This document shows positions 38,872 to 50,641 of a stretch of 64,000 nt of DNA, in pieces. The stretch is taken from contig VUYT01000019.1 of NCBI GenBank assembly GCA_008802785.1, forward strand, positions 1-64,000. Reading direction: 5' to 3'. A program made the translations under genes and the position numbers. Origin of the DNA: Symmetrospora coprosmae. Lineage: Eukaryota; Basidiomycota; Cystobasidiomycetes; Symmetrosporaceae. The notes under the pieces were generated by a model, which did no database searches, was not told the DNA's origin, and saw only the letters and a program-made list of their open reading frames with translations. Position 1 is the stretch's first letter. Each line of letters begins with the position of its first letter.

Positions 38872-39419
38872 GGTGCTACTCTACTATACTGCTGCTGCTG
38901 CTGCTGCTGCTCCTTCCGTGCTCCCCTTCCCGTATTCAAGGCATCCCGTGTCGTCCTCTGCAGACGGGGGCAGAGGAGGAGGACGCGTCTGGGGGCGCGC
39001 GGGGGTCCCATCAGAGGAAGGAACAGGCACGTCTCCCTAATTTACATGGCAACGACAACGACTTTCTGGACGGATCTGATATGCAATGCATGCACGCAAT
39101 GCAGCGCTCAGTCCACGTCTGCCGCTGTCCTCTGCAGCTCTGCAGTGCTCAGCCGCCGACAACAGACTTGGGTCGAAGCGCGTGAAAGCGGCAGATAGCC
39201 TGACAGCTTGAAAGACCCACGAGATGGGCGCGCGACACTTCTAGAGATACATGCAGAGGGGAGGGCTTCTGTGGAGAAAGTAGTAACGTGAAGCGATACA
39301 GGGCAAACAAGTCACCGAGGGCGAGACGCACGCAGTACGACGCTGAGGGGAAGAGACAGCCCGAGGTGGGTGTCGAGATGAAGAAAGCGAAGGGAGGGGG
39401 AAACAGAGGGCGGTGCAAG
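38872..39419. other. intergenic with a CTG repeat
   Basis: Between the ERD1-like start and the kinesin 3' end, both on the minus strand. A (CTG)n run of about seven units lies at 38889-38911, 18 bases upstream of the ERD1-like ATG and so probably in its 5' UTR. No gene recognised. Confidence 0.5.
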
Positions 39420-42400
39420 CTACCGCCATACGGCAGGTGCTTTGAAGGTGCCAAACTCCCCCATCTCGCGCAACGCAGCAGCGTCCACCACCCGACCCGG
39501 TAGGGCAGCAGCAGCAGCCACAGCCGTAGCCATGCTGCCCCGCCTGGCGCGACTCGCAGCCACCCTCGCTTGTACGCCGCTAGGTCCATGCCGCGCCCCG
39601 CCAGCTCCAGCTCCAGCTCCAGCATACATGTCGGACGTCTTGCGCGCCGTGCTGCTCCCCGCGCCGCCGTCAAAGCTCGCATTGGCATTTGCAGCCATCT
39701 TATGCTGGAACGAGGCCGTCATCCGACCAGCTCGTGGAAAGGCGCCGCCAGCATTGCCCCGCCCAATGCTCTCATTCCCCTGGCCAGAAGCGAGTGACGT
39801 GTCAGGCAGCCCAGGCTCAAAGATCGACATGCGCGTCTTCTTCTTTGCGCTGCGCACGGGCCCGATGCTCGACTGTCTCCTTACGCTTGATGAGCCACCA
39901 TTGCCCTTTCGTTTCATCGCCTCCCTTGCAGGTGTCTCGGCAGCAGCAGATGTGTTCGACCGGCTGGACGACGAGACAGAGCCAAGCAGGCGACGGACGG
40001 CAGATGGTCGACCTGTCGGCCCGGACGACGACAGGGTGCCAGCAGACGAGGCGAGCGAGTCGTTGCCGAGCTCTGCCAGGACACGCGCTGGACCCACATG
40101 TGGAGCAGACGTGCCCAGCAGGCAGGATGTCTCTTCTGCCGACTCGTCCAGGATCGAGAGCGAGTGGTTGCCCGCCGGAGCAGGCGGCGTGGCAGGCTGG
40201 CGAGGAACAATGGACGATCCGCCCGCAGCGGCGCACGACGTGCTGGCGTCCGTCGAGAAGTCGGAGTAGTCGAACGTCGAGCGCGAGTGCTCTTCCGTGA
40301 GCAGCTGTCCCGCATCGTCCTTCCAGACCACGCCCTTCTTGGCCGCCTCTTTGGGAATTGCCGCGTTCGAAGGGCGTCTCCCGATGACTGCTGTCGACGT
40401 TGAAGCCGTCGAGGCTGACAGCCTGTTGCTGCTGATCTTGCGCGTCATGACTGGCTTTCCTGCGGCAGACGTGCTGGCAGCCATCGCTGGGCGCGATGAG
40501 GCGAGAGATGTTTGTCGGCCTGCAGAAGCGGAGACAGAGGTGGACGAGGATGTGCGCTGGGCTTTCATCGGGCGTGCAGTGCCAAAAGACGTAGATGATC
40601 CGGAGGTGGAAGCACTGGCAGATGTGCCGGCAAAAGGCGCGCCGAAAAGCGGTGGTGACCTGTTGGCGACAGTGCGCTTCCTGCTGGACTCCGCGGCGAC
40701 GGTGCCCGTGCTCGTGACGGCATGAGTGTCGGGAGAAGCCTGCCCCGAGGTAGCATCCAGCAGCTGAGCGTACAAGCGCAATGTGGCCTGGTCCATTGAG
40801 TGCAGCATCTCCTCGAGATGCGCCCGCCTGTCCTGCGATGTCTCTCCACAAACGGAGATGTCTGTGATGACTTTCTCTCTCGAGGAAGCGACCGCCGCCA
40901 GAAGGCCTGCAATGTTGATGTCACGCTCTTCCAAGCTGCTGGCGCCTTTCGAAGCCGAGTCCACCTGCAGAGCTACGAGAGCAGCTTCCGTCTTGAGGAG
41001 TTGAAGCATCTCTGGATACTGCTGTGCGTATGTGCCAAGCGGATTGATGAACTTCCGCATGGCCGACGTAATGCCCTTCTCTAAAGTGGTGATTGCGGCT
41101 GCGGCTGCAGACGCCTGTGCAGCCAGCTGTTGCCGTCTTGACGAGAGTTCGGTGAGGTATCGCTCGACTGGATAAAGGTGACACGGGTCTGCGCTGGTGC
41201 CGGGTGCGACACAGCCTGATACCGCTGCTGTCCACGCTGCCAGCTCGTTCGCAATCATTTGTGCCATCTTGATCTCCTGTGCTGCGAGTGCCGCGCGCTG
41301 CACCGGCTCCTTCGCCGACTCTGCCAGCCGATGCAGCTGAGCAATGCACCCCTCGACCTCCTTCCACGCCTTTTCCCTGGCCTTCTTCTCGCCCTCAACG
41401 CCTGTGCGTTTCAGTCCTTCAATCTCCTGGCGCAGCTCGTAAATCACGCGCACGTACTCGCCGACGTGGCGGTCGAAAGTGATCACATTCCGCGTGATCT
41501 TTGTCTGGATCTGCTTCGCGCGGTTGGCGTAGTTGAGCGTGTTGAGCGTGTCAAAGTAGGCGGTCGGGCTTACGCAGACGAGCATGAGCTAACGTGCAGA
41601 CGGAGCGAAGGCATCCGTTCTATTTAGCTCGCACTCCATGATATGACAGTGGATGACACTCACCGTCCGGCAGTTCCCTCCGAGCGAGTGCTTCAACAGG
41701 CGCGTGAGTTTGCTGTCTCTATACGGGACGTGCGCCTTTTGCTTTGGGTCGCATAGCGCGTTGATGCAGCTTCCGAGCGCGAGCAGGCTCTTGTTGATGT
41801 TGGCGCCCTCGTTGAGGCGCGCACCGCTGTTGTTAGTCGCTGCAGCCCGCTCGCTTCCCGCGAGGTCAATGACGCTGAGCGTGGCGAGCGTGTAATTTTC
41901 CTGCATGGCCGCCGTCCGCGGCTTCTGCTTGACATTCAAGCTCAGCACGGCGTGCGAGCGCGACGAGACGGCGTTGGCTTCTGTGGGCGAGGTCGTGCGG
42001 TTCGTGTTGGCGACATGGATCATTTCGACAACTTCCTGGGCGGAGGTGGGCACTTTCTCTGAGAGTCCCGGAACAGTCACACGGTCCCTGCTCTCGCGCA
42101 AGATGAGGTTCGCAGGGCTGTTTGGGATGAGGAGGTCGCGGATGTTTTCGTTATAGACTTCCAGGTACGACACTGCGTAGATCCGTGCGTGACTTAGTCC
42201 TGCAACGACACGCCAGCATCGCAACCCACTTACACGTTACTTCGCACGTCATCTCGTCGCTCTTGGCCTCGATGGTATCAAAGACCTCTTTGGCGAGCTT
42301 GAAGATTATGCCTGGGTCTTCGAGCGAGCCAGAAATGGTATGTGTCTTGCCGCATCCCGTGGCCTGCGGAGACCGCATCTCGCTCAGCACGCTAAAATCC

Positions 42401-42952
42401 GCAGCAAGGAGGGGAGAAGGGTGATTCTTATCGCACCCCGTACGCAAAGACAGTCCCGTTGTAGCCCTCGAACACGCCTGGGACGAGATCCTTTGCGCAT
42501 CCGTCAAAGACGTTATCTTGCGTTGCGCTCTCGTCAAAGACGCGGTCAAAGCAGAAGCGCAGATCCTTGACTTTCTTGTCGCCGTTGCTGTCACAATGCG
42601 AGTGCATCAGCTCGCCGGTTCAGACGTGCAGTTTGCGTGCAGAGCGCATCTACCCCTGCCCCGAGATGAGCTTCTGGTACTTTGCGACCGTGTTGGTCTC
42701 TTCTGGGTCAAAGATGAGGACGCGTTCGTCCAGCGCCTTGACATTCCTCTTGACCTGTCCTCCTGCGACTTTGCCAGAGACATACGAGGTCGTGTGCGCG
42801 CCGCTGCCTCCACCGGAGCTGCCCGTGGTGCTGCCCGCGAACGAGCCCGCCGCGGCAAAGGGCGATGTGCCGTGCTCGGGGACGAGCAGGGCCTGCTCTC
42901 TCGGCGTCAAGGGACGGATGCGGACTGCGACAGAGATTGAGTTGGTAGCCAT
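39420..42952 (-). CDS. KIP3: kinesin-8 motor protein
   Basis: Plus-end-directed motor that shortens microtubules; acts in spindle length control and nuclear positioning. Minus-strand exons 42952-42654, 42587-42437, 42363-42234, 42172-41664 and 41588-39420 give 1085 residues. The motor domain opens at ISVAVRIRPLTPRE. The P-loop is AYGATGCGKTHT, formed across the intron at 42364-42436. Switch I is NAVSSRSHAVL, switch II VIDLAGSERAAATN, and LTRLLKHSLGGNCRT follows. Loop 2 (about residues 25-60) is an extended Gly/Ser-rich insert, as is common in kinesin-8. The neck (LNTLNYANRAKQIQTKITRN) is followed by a coiled coil and a Ser-rich tail with basic clusters. Subfamily placement rests on the motor and neck wording. 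Confidence 0.92.
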
Positions 42953-43324
42953 GGCCGCAGCTGCTACTAGTACTCGAGGAGTACTGCCGCTGCCGTGCGC
43001 TCGGTCGGTGTCGCCAGCCGGCCTGCGCGCCACACCTGAGGAACCCGCGCACAGCCGATATCGAGGGAAGGCTGGCTGAAGGGGAAGAAGGGAAGGGAGG
43101 GTGATGGCAACCCCGAGGCAGTATGCAGTGACAAATGGACCACGCTGCAATGGGGAGGCCGTCCACAGATCTGCCAGAGAGGAGAGCGCACGCCTCTCCC
43201 CGTCAATTCAGTCGAAAACAACAAAGGGCACGTGACTGGACCAACCCGAAGAGATCCAGAGAAGAGAACGCGCCCGTCCGCATCGCAATCCGACTCCGTG
43301 GTTACTGTACCGTTCGTGCTGCCA
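42953..43324. other. intergenic
   Basis: Between two minus-strand genes. It must hold the kinesin promoter. No motif stood out. Confidence 0.4.
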
Positions 43325-45499
43325 TCATCGTCTCCTGGGATTGACCTCTGCGATGTGCCTCTGCCGCCGCTTGTTCCTGACTGCGCGAGCCCGTCTCTCC
43401 TTTGCAACCCACTCCCCCATCTTCTCGACAGCTGCAAGTGGGCTCTTCTTGTAGTTCAGCAGCATGCCTGCAGTCGTGACTCGTGAGCGCCAATCGCAGA
43501 TAAACCTAACAGACTTTTCCTCACCTTGTAGCTCCGCCAGACTGAACTCCTCTTCGTCAATGAAGCCGGCCCAGGCTTGAGCCTGCCTCGCCAGGTCCGA
43601 CGCGACCGCGCCTTCGTCTTCCTTCTTCTCTGATGCAGAGAAGCCATAACTGCTCCCCCTTCCAGCTCCAGCAGAATCATTGCACATGCCTGCACTCGAA
43701 GGCTCGTAGAACGAGTGAAACAGCTGTTCCGCAACAAGCCGCGTTGCACGCCTGAACTCGAGAAACAGGTCGATCCGGCCTGGGCGGACGAGAGCGGGGT
43801 CGAGACTGTGCAAAGCATTCGTAGTGCAGATTATGATCTTGCCATCGATGGCTTCCACTCCATCGAGAATGTTCAGCACGCACGGGAGCGAGACGGCAGA
43901 GTCGCGGCCGGACCGGTCGCGATTGTGGTCCCGGTCTCGGTCTCGACGTTCGCGGCTGTCCCGTTCACGATTGCTGCTTCTGTCGCCATTGCGGTCGGGG
44001 TACCGTGATTCAGGAGAGTCGCGTCCCGGTGCGCTGATAATGGCCGATGCCAAGTCCGTCTCAGCTTCGGCGATGGCCACGATGAGCTCTGCCGGATCGC
44101 CCGGAAACTCTTCCTTCGTCGATACGGTCGCTTCGGGGGCCTTCGCGCCGACTCCGGGCGACTTTGCTCCCGCGGCGTGGGCAGGATGGCCTGCAGAATC
44201 ACGCCGGTGCCTCCAGTTTTCTTCTTGACTGGCCCCAACGCTCGCATCCTCGCTCTCCGCATCATCCTCGTCCTCGTCAAAACGCCTTGGAGCATGCTGC
44301 TCCGCCCAGGCATCGATGTCCTCGAGCAGCATGATGGCTCGGTGTGGGAGGATGCGGATGGCGGAGGCGACAAGGGTGTCCGTGGCGATACTGGAGGTGA
44401 GCGGGAGTATGTAGACTGGCAGGTCGAACTCGCTAGCGAGCCCGACTATTGTGCTTGTCTTGCCTGAACAATATATGCATCTCTCAGCAAAATACATCGG
44501 CTTCAGGGTCAAAGCCGTATAAGAACGCACCGCAGCCAGGAGGCCCGTGTAGCATGATGGCTGTGAACCACAGAGGTAGGACAATCCTCGATCAGACTCG
44601 GAGATCAACGAGGACATCTCGTCCTCGTACGTACCTGTCTTCCAAGCAAGGCCTCTGTCTCCGTACCACTTCTGACTCGAGAGGAATTCGCCAATGCTCG
44701 ATTTAAGCTGGGTCTTCATGTCCTCGCTGATGATGATGTCGCTCCATCGTCTCTTTTGACGCTTGGGCAGGGACTCCCAGAAGCCCTGGACATGGGGGTC
44801 GAGGATCCGCATAGAGATCTTGGCCGGGCGCAAGCGCTCGTACTCCTCCTTGAGCTGGTCGAGGTAGAGGAACAAGGTGCCCCTGTGCTGCGTGTAGCAT
44901 CGGACGACCACAACGTCTACAGAATGGATGCCTTCCGCATTCTGATGGTTGACGCTTCCATACCGCATCGAGATGAGCGTGCCGCGGAACCATTCGTACA
45001 TGGTCTCGCCCAGTCTGAGCGGCTCGCAGCTGGGCTGTAGGCGTCGGCGGGCCTCGCGCTCGTCTGACATTCTGACAGTGAGGATGTCGCTCTCGTAGAC
45101 GTGCTCTTTGCGCACGGCTGTCCTGGTGATGAAGCTGCGCCGATCTTGGAAGCGCGGACAGCGGGCCCAGTGCGACGTGAGCCAGGTGTACGACGCGTCT
45201 TCCGGAGGGTGCAAGCTTTCGAAATAGCACAGTCGAGCAATGGAAGGGAATGGATTGAGGTACGGCAGCCACCGGCGGAATTGACTCAGCGCCCACCCGA
45301 CCAAGGTGAAGATGAGCCATCCCTCGAGGCCAGCTCGGCGTGCCATGTCCACGAGCTGCCGTCTCAAGGCGGTCAGGAGAAGTAGCACGTCCGTCGTCAC
45401 CATGAGCAGGCGTGGCGTGCGCCCTACGGCGCCGTGCAAGGGTGTTTCGGCGCGTGCCAGGTGCGAGGGTCCCTCATTGGCGTCCCCGTCTTGCGACAT
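43325..45499 (-). CDS. BCS1-like AAA ATPase
   Basis: Related to mitochondrial Bcs1, which moves the Rieske protein into complex III, but probably a divergent paralogue. Minus-strand exons 45499-44635, 44560-44531, 44463-43525 and 43467-43325 give 658 residues, against about 450 for Bcs1. A hydrophobic span lies near residue 65 (GWLIFTLVGWALSQF). A BCS1-N-like region runs through MRYGSVNHQN and LYLDQLKEEY. Walker A is HGPPGCGKTST, built across two introns, and Walker B is IMLLEDIDAW. After Walker B comes about 125 residues of acidic, Ala-rich and RD/RE/RN-repeat sequence before the core resumes at LNILDGVEAIDGK, IICTTN and ALVRPGRIDLFLEF. The ATG at 45499 was chosen as the first in frame upstream of the membrane span. 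Function unknown. Confidence 0.82.
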   Translation of the reverse strand: MSQDGDANEGPSHLARAETPLHGAVGRTPRLLMVTTDVLLLLTALRRQLVDMARRAGLEGWLIFTLVGWALSQFRRWLPYLNPFPSIARLCYFESLHPPEDASYTWLTSHWARCPRFQDRRSFITRTAVRKEHVYESDILTVRMSDEREARRRLQPSCEPLRLGETMYEWFRGTLISMRYGSVNHQNAEGIHSVDVVVVRCYTQHRGTLFLYLDQLKEEYERLRPAKISMRILDPHVQGFWESLPKRQKRRWSDIIISEDMKTQLKSSIGEFLSSQKWYGDRGLAWKTGTYEDEMSSLISESDRGLSYLCGSQPSCYTGLLAAVRSYTALTLKPMYFAERCIYCSGKTSTIVGLASEFDLPVYILPLTSSIATDTLVASAIRILPHRAIMLLEDIDAWAEQHAPRRFDEDEDDAESEDASVGASQEENWRHRRDSAGHPAHAAGAKSPGVGAKAPEATVSTKEEFPGDPAELIVAIAEAETDLASAIISAPGRDSPESRYPDRNGDRSSNRERDSRERRDRDRDHNRDRSGRDSAVSLPCVLNILDGVEAIDGKIIICTTNALHSLDPALVRPGRIDLFLEFRRATRLVAEQLFHSFYEPSSAGMCNDSAGAGRGSSYGFSASEKKEDEGAVASDLARQAQAWAGFIDEEEFSLAELQGEEKSVRFICDWRSRVTTAGMLLNYKKSPLAAVEKMGEWVAKERRARAVRNKRRQRHIAEVNPRRR

Positions 45500-46568
45500 G
45501 TTCGGATGCTGTGGAAGACAGCGGGCTTTATGACCAATCAATTGGATTAGAGCGAAGGAGAGCATGTCAGGGTGCAGCGCGCGTGTGTCCTTGAGGTCCG
45601 TCATCGCGGAGGTCTTTGGCCGTCGGACGGAGGTCGAATGACAACGCCCCGCAAGACGGATCACCCCCGATTTCCATTCTTCCCGGCAGCACCATAGCTG
45701 AGCAGCTTCTGCGGACGACGTGCCAGATTCTGCGATGCCGGCCTGACTGCACCATCGCATACGAAAAGCGCAACCCTGAAGAGCTTCGGCGACAGCCAGA
45801 GCCGGGTCTTCCAGCAGCCGACCGAGTCCCTTCGCTGTTCCACCTTGCGGACATCTGCGCAATCGCCGCCGCCGTCATTTGCTGGACAGTCGATGAACAC
45901 ACACCCTTGTCGATGCCTGCCAGCAGTCTAGAGGGACCTCTGCCCTGGGTCTAGCGCAATCTCCGGACCGGTCCGAGCCGGTCCGAGCGTCGACCACACC
46001 TCCACAAGTGCTTCTATTCGCCGAAGGACTGGAGGCTCGCTGTACCACGAAGTTGCAGAGCTTACAAGTTACTTACCTGCTGCCCGTATTTGACAAGGAT
46101 CCGCTGACAACCTAGGTGTACCCCGGTGGGGAGAGATGCACCCATGGCCAGCTGAACGACACCTGTGCTCCGAGCATGGAAGAAGCATCCCCTCGAAACA
46201 AGGACACCTAGCTCACAGCCTACGTGCCTTATCTACGACTAACCGTCTGCCGACACGGAAGACTCGGCTCGTTGTGATCTTGCTGACGGATTCGGCTGAC
46301 TCCAAACAAGCGCCGGATGCTGATCTGATCTAATCTCGCAACAACCTAGAACAGGTCTGCCTTATCAGTTCTCCTTCACTTTGCACTACTACGGAGCTAC
46401 CAGTAGGTGCGCGCTATGTGACATTTGCGATAGCACCTCAGAATGGCGAGCACACTTCACCTCAGAGCCAATTAGGACCGGCCTCTGACAGTCACGAGCA
46501 CCCATGCCGGCTGGTCACAGGCATACGCCCGCCGACATGCTCATCTGGTGCTCACCTGCTCCTAAGGT
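45500..46568. other. intergenic, divergent promoter region
   Basis: About 1.1 kb between the BCS1-like gene (-) and secreted protein 1 (+). At 45965-45987 a short direct repeat (CCGGTCCGAG twice, after GGA) could be a factor-binding site. Open frames of about 110 codons at 45567-45954 on both strands look like chance overlap. Confidence 0.4.
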
Positions 46569-46575
46569 ATAAATG
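46569..46575 (+). promoter_or_regulatory. TATA box of secreted protein 1
   Basis: TATAAAT about 100 bases upstream of the ATG, followed by a pyrimidine-rich leader. The two paralogues have CATAAAA at a similar distance. Confidence 0.6.
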
Positions 46576-46669
46576 CAGAGCTATGCCTCTGTCTCTCCTT
46601 TCTTCTGCTTTCCCATCTCACCATCCAACCTTCCAGACAATCTATCCTCTCGCAGCCGTCTCCTCCAAC

Positions 46670-47469
46670 ATGCGCACCTTCTCCCTCTTCACCATCGGCA
46701 CTGCCGCTCTGGCCATGTTCAGCTCGCTCCCCTCCGCCTGTGGAGCCGCGGTAGTAAAGCGAGACGCTGCCAGCGAAGCTCGTGCATTCCTTCAGGATGC
46801 CACGTCCCAGGTCGCTAGCGTCAAGTCCAGTGAGCCGCCCTGTATCCCATAACCATCATCCGCACTTGACGCCTGACGCCATGGCTCCTGCCTTAATCAG
46901 AGCTCACCCCTCTCTTGACTCGCAAGAATCTCGCCAACTCGGCATTCGTCTCGGCCAATGTAGTCCCCCTCGTTTCCGAGATCAATACCATTACCGCCAA
47001 CACTGTCAGCAAGGTCAACGCTCTCAAGGCTGATTCCAAAGCTAGGAGGCAAGAGGTCAACGTCGACGCCGTCGCTGATGCCCGTGAGTTTGGCCCTCTT
47101 CTGCACATACGAGATCAAGCTGACCTAGGTCTCCCGCCATTCCCGCCCGCAGTGGTCGATCTCGTCAATGAGGTTGGCGCAGCTATCAAGCCGCTGGAGG
47201 ACTTCCTCCGCACCTTGCCTGGTGAGTCGCTTTCATTTGCGTGTAGCACAAGGGTGCCTCGGCTGACGAGTGGCGCGCTACCACGCCTCACAGTACTCGG
47301 CGGCCTAGTTGGCGGTATCCTCGATTCCATCAATAACAACCTCTCCACCATCGTTACCGGTCTCGGGGAAGTCATTGGCGGCTTGCTCGAGGTTGTCAGG
47401 CAGCTGCTTGGCGGACTGCTCGGAGGCCTTGGTGGAGTACTCGGAGGGCTACTTGAGGCCTGGGACTGA
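46670..47469 (+). CDS. small secreted protein, paralogue 1
   Basis: Four exons (46670-46829, 46901-47083, 47153-47221, 47294-47469) give 195 residues. A signal peptide is clear (MRTFSLFTIGTAALAMFSSL, likely cut near CGAA). It is followed by Lys-Arg at 30-31 and a second dibasic site, Arg-Arg at 102-103, both suited to Kex2-type processing. The mature part is helical: an Ala/Val-rich segment, VVDLVNEVGAAIKPLEDFL, then a Gly/Leu-rich amphipathic C-terminus (LLGGLLGGLGGVLGGLLEAW). No cysteine pattern and no recognised domain. Exon phases and two exon lengths are identical or nearly so in the paralogues at 55982 and 57935. Function unknown; a surface-active or host-interaction role is only a guess. 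Confidence 0.85.
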
Positions 47470-47836
47470 AAGCCTGAATAGCCGACCGCACTTACATTGC
47501 CACGAAGCAATCGCATCATGGAGATTCGTCTGCACAGCCGGAACCGAAAGCATCCAACAATCAGCCAGTTTTGTATCGTGCCATTCTTGACCTTGTATTC
47601 ACGCACTGCATTGCGCATGGAACAGTCCGGCAACTCCTTATCATCAATGATCCCCGTCTGCCTTCTGGCTTTCAAGGCCCTCTGTACTCTCTGCTCGGCG
47701 CAAGGTCTCGCTCCAGGCCTGAGCACGAAACCTTTCAGAATAGTCCCGTGGAGAGGGCCAGCGTGTTGACGTTGACGCATCGTCTGCTCTAGTATGCTAC
47801 AATCTAAGCGACTCTTGACCGCTCGAACATCGGCTC
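47470..47836. other. intergenic between convergent genes
   Basis: 3' regions of secreted protein 1 and the LIM-domain gene. Nothing further seen. Confidence 0.4.
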
Positions 47837-50300
47837 CTACACTTCGGCTCGTAGCTTGATTCTGTAGCAATCTTCGCAATGAGGTCCGCCCTGGTGGACG
47901 AGGAAGGTCCCGTCCTCGAAGGGCTTGCGACAGGACTGGACATTGCGGCAAGAGCTCAAGATTTAGCCGCCAGTATCAAATTGAAACGAGAGATGCTACG
48001 AAGGGAAGAGCAGGCTCGCTCACATCGCATACGAAGCACTGGTCGCACCAGTTCTTGTTGAGTGCGCGAAGGACATCGCCCTCGATAGGCTTTTTGCAGC
48101 TGTTGCAGCGCGGCTTATGAAGCTTGAGGTTGCACGCCTCGCAGTATGCGTGCCCATTGTGCACTGTGAACGGCTTAGCGTAGGATCCGTCGCCGTCCAC
48201 GTCGGTTGCCGCAGCGGCAGCAGAGCGCGATTTGGGGTCGATGAATGGGTCACCGCAGTTCGCGCAGAAGAAGTGCAGCTCGTGGTACGTCTTCTTGCCG
48301 CCCATGGCTGGGTCGTCGATCGTGATGTACGACTCGTCCACGATGGGCGTCTTGCAGTGCGAGCAGCGGATCGAGAACAGCTGAAAGCACGCGACAAGAT
48401 GGTCAGTATGGAGCGACGAGCAGTCTGGCAGCAGAGTAGGAAGGAGCGACAGCACCTCGTGGTAGTCGACATGGCAGTACGGCTTGCCGTCCTTGGTGAA
48501 GAATTCGAAATGCTCCAGCTTGATGGCGCAATGCGCGCATTGAAAGCAGTCCGGATGCCAGCGCTTGCCCATAGCATTGACCGTTCTCCCGTACAGAACG
48601 GGTCTATCGCAGCCCGGGCACGCAAGGGCATAGCTCTTGCCGCTGCTGGCGGAAGACGTGGCCATGGGCACCGAGCACGAAGGGAGCGGGATCCCTTCAT
48701 CCGGCGGCATCTGCGGCGGCTCGAAGAAGTCGGACGACGTCGCTTTCGATAGGGACGGCGATGGCGGAGCTACAGCGATCGAGATGACTGGCGGCGCGAT
48801 TGCGTCATTGTCGTTCCCCGGCCCGTCGAAAGTGAGGGACGGGACGTCAGGCAGCTGGATGCTAGGTGGCGCGACCTGCCGAGACGAGGCTGCTGGCGCC
48901 GCCTGGCCATTGATGGCTGACTCGGTTTGCGGAGAGGAGGCAACACGCATGTCCTGCATCTGCCTCGAGAGGCCGTTTGCATGCGCAGCAGTTGTGTCAG
49001 GAGGGTCACTAGGCAACGTAATGGTAGGAGGGGAAACAGCAGTGTCGTATGCTGCGGGTGGCCTGGATCGTGGGCCTGCAGGAGGATGCTGCTGTTGTAG
49101 CGGAGAAGCCGTGCCAGGCGACGGCGACGACGACGACGACGCGCCGAGAGCGCCACCTGGAAAGGCAGGCAGCGGTGGCCGAGGCAGTGGTCGTCGGATG
49201 CTACCTGTGCTTGCAACTGAGGCTGTCGAAGCTACAGAAGACGATCTGGACAAGGCAGGCGAGGGCGTGGCTCCGACCGTGGCGAAGCGACCTGGTATGC
49301 TCGAGGTCGATGGTACGGGAGGAGCAGGCACCGGCGGTAATGAGGGAGATGGCTGTGAGGGGCCGGCAGAGGGGCCGGGAGGCTTTGGCAGTGACCTCCG
49401 CGACGTCGAGGCGCTGCCCTGGCTCGGCTGAGGCACCCGCGGTATAGTCGAGGGCGTCGAATAGGTTGTGGGTCTGCCGGCTGGCGGCCGCGGCTGCTCG
49501 CTCGGGAGTGGTGAAGCAGGGTACGAGCTCGTGGATGGACTGTATTGATGTGGCGAGTGAGACTGATGGTACGACTGCACCTGAGGCTGCTGCCACGGCC
49601 GAGAGGGCGAAGCAATGATGGGAGCGGGCATGGTGTTCCTGCGCGGCTGTGGCGAATGGACGCGTGGAATGTGAGGTACCGAAGCCGGAGAGAAGCCAGC
49701 TTGGGCGTGACTAAGAGGGTCTGGAGAAGTCGGCAGCATGGGACGCGGGCTAACGGGTCTGGCGTACGCGATTGGCTCCGTAGTGGTGTGTGGGTGTGCC
49801 AGCGGAGGCGGCGGATAGTGCGGCGCAGGAGATGTCGAGGGCAGTGCGGGCTGCGAGTAGCTGGCATGATGCCCAGGATACCAGTGCTGCGAAGTGTGTG
49901 GCTGGTACTGCCTGCTTGACGTCTGTGTTGGATCCTGCGGCTGCTGCTGTTGCGGCCATGGTGGATCTGCCTGGCCTTGGCTGTACCGTCGGGGACTCGG
50001 AGCCCTCTGTATCCCAGCAGCAGCAGCTGCAGCCTCCATTGGCGATGTGAGACTGTACGAGTTCCTGTGCCGTGGAGATGCGCCCATGCCGTCGCTGCGA
50101 CCCGGGCCGCTGTGACTGCCAGGACGCGTTGACGTCGCCGCCGCCAGTGCTGCTGGACGGGCAGACGTGGGCGAGACTGGGGGAAAGTCGGGAGCTCCAG
50201 GAGGGAGAGGGACGCCATCTGAATACTGCTGTCTGACTGCATCATTGTTCCCTCTGCTGCTGCTGTCGCCCGCATGCCAGCCCTGCGAGTGCCCGTTCAT
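47837..50300 (-). CDS. LIM-domain protein, paxillin-like
   Basis: Minus-strand exons 50300-48456, 48380-48024 and 47935-47837 give 766 residues. The first about 560 are Pro/Ser/Gln-rich and disordered, with many SPxP-type stretches. Three LIM zinc-finger modules fill the C-terminus: ACPGCDRPV...WHPDCFQCAHC...YCHVDYHE, then CSHCKTPI...FFCANCGDPF...YCEACNLKLHKPRC, then CNSCKKPIEGD...WCDQCFVCDSC...HCEDCY. Each shows the C-x2-C...H-x2-C pattern, partly shared over introns. This layout (long disordered N-terminus, C-terminal LIMs) matches fungal paxillin-like proteins such as Pxl1, which link Rho signalling and actin at growth sites or the division ring (family knowledge). No RhoGAP or other domain is visible. 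The exact orthologue is not settled. Confidence 0.85.
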
Positions 50301-50641
50301 TTGGGCAACGACAGTCGCGACCTCAGCAGTACCGGTACCTCCAGGCAGTCAAGGGCTCCGAGACTGAGCATGAACGGGGGAAGCGTCGACAACGGCGAAG
50401 ATATAAGTATGCAGCACGCTGGGCGTGTGAGTGAGGCCAAAGAGCGTCACAGCGGAGGTGTCCGACGCTCCTCCAAGGGCGTGACCAGCTCTGGCATACT
50501 GTACCCGATCGATGACGGTGGGAGAGCTCTACCCGCTCGAGGAGGAAACAGCCCCAACAGCTCCTCTGCTTCTGCCGCTTACTGTACTGCACGACTGGCC
50601 TGCTACACCGCACATTCCATCGACTAGACTAGGGCGCCGCA
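50301..50641. other. divergent promoter region
   Basis: Shared between the LIM gene (-) and SKI3 (+). No recognised motif. Confidence 0.4.

Noticed and set aside
45567-45954. Overlapping frames of about 112 codons on both strands upstream of the BCS1-like gene
   Set aside because: Neither looks like a protein, neither continues into exons, and they overlap each other antisense.
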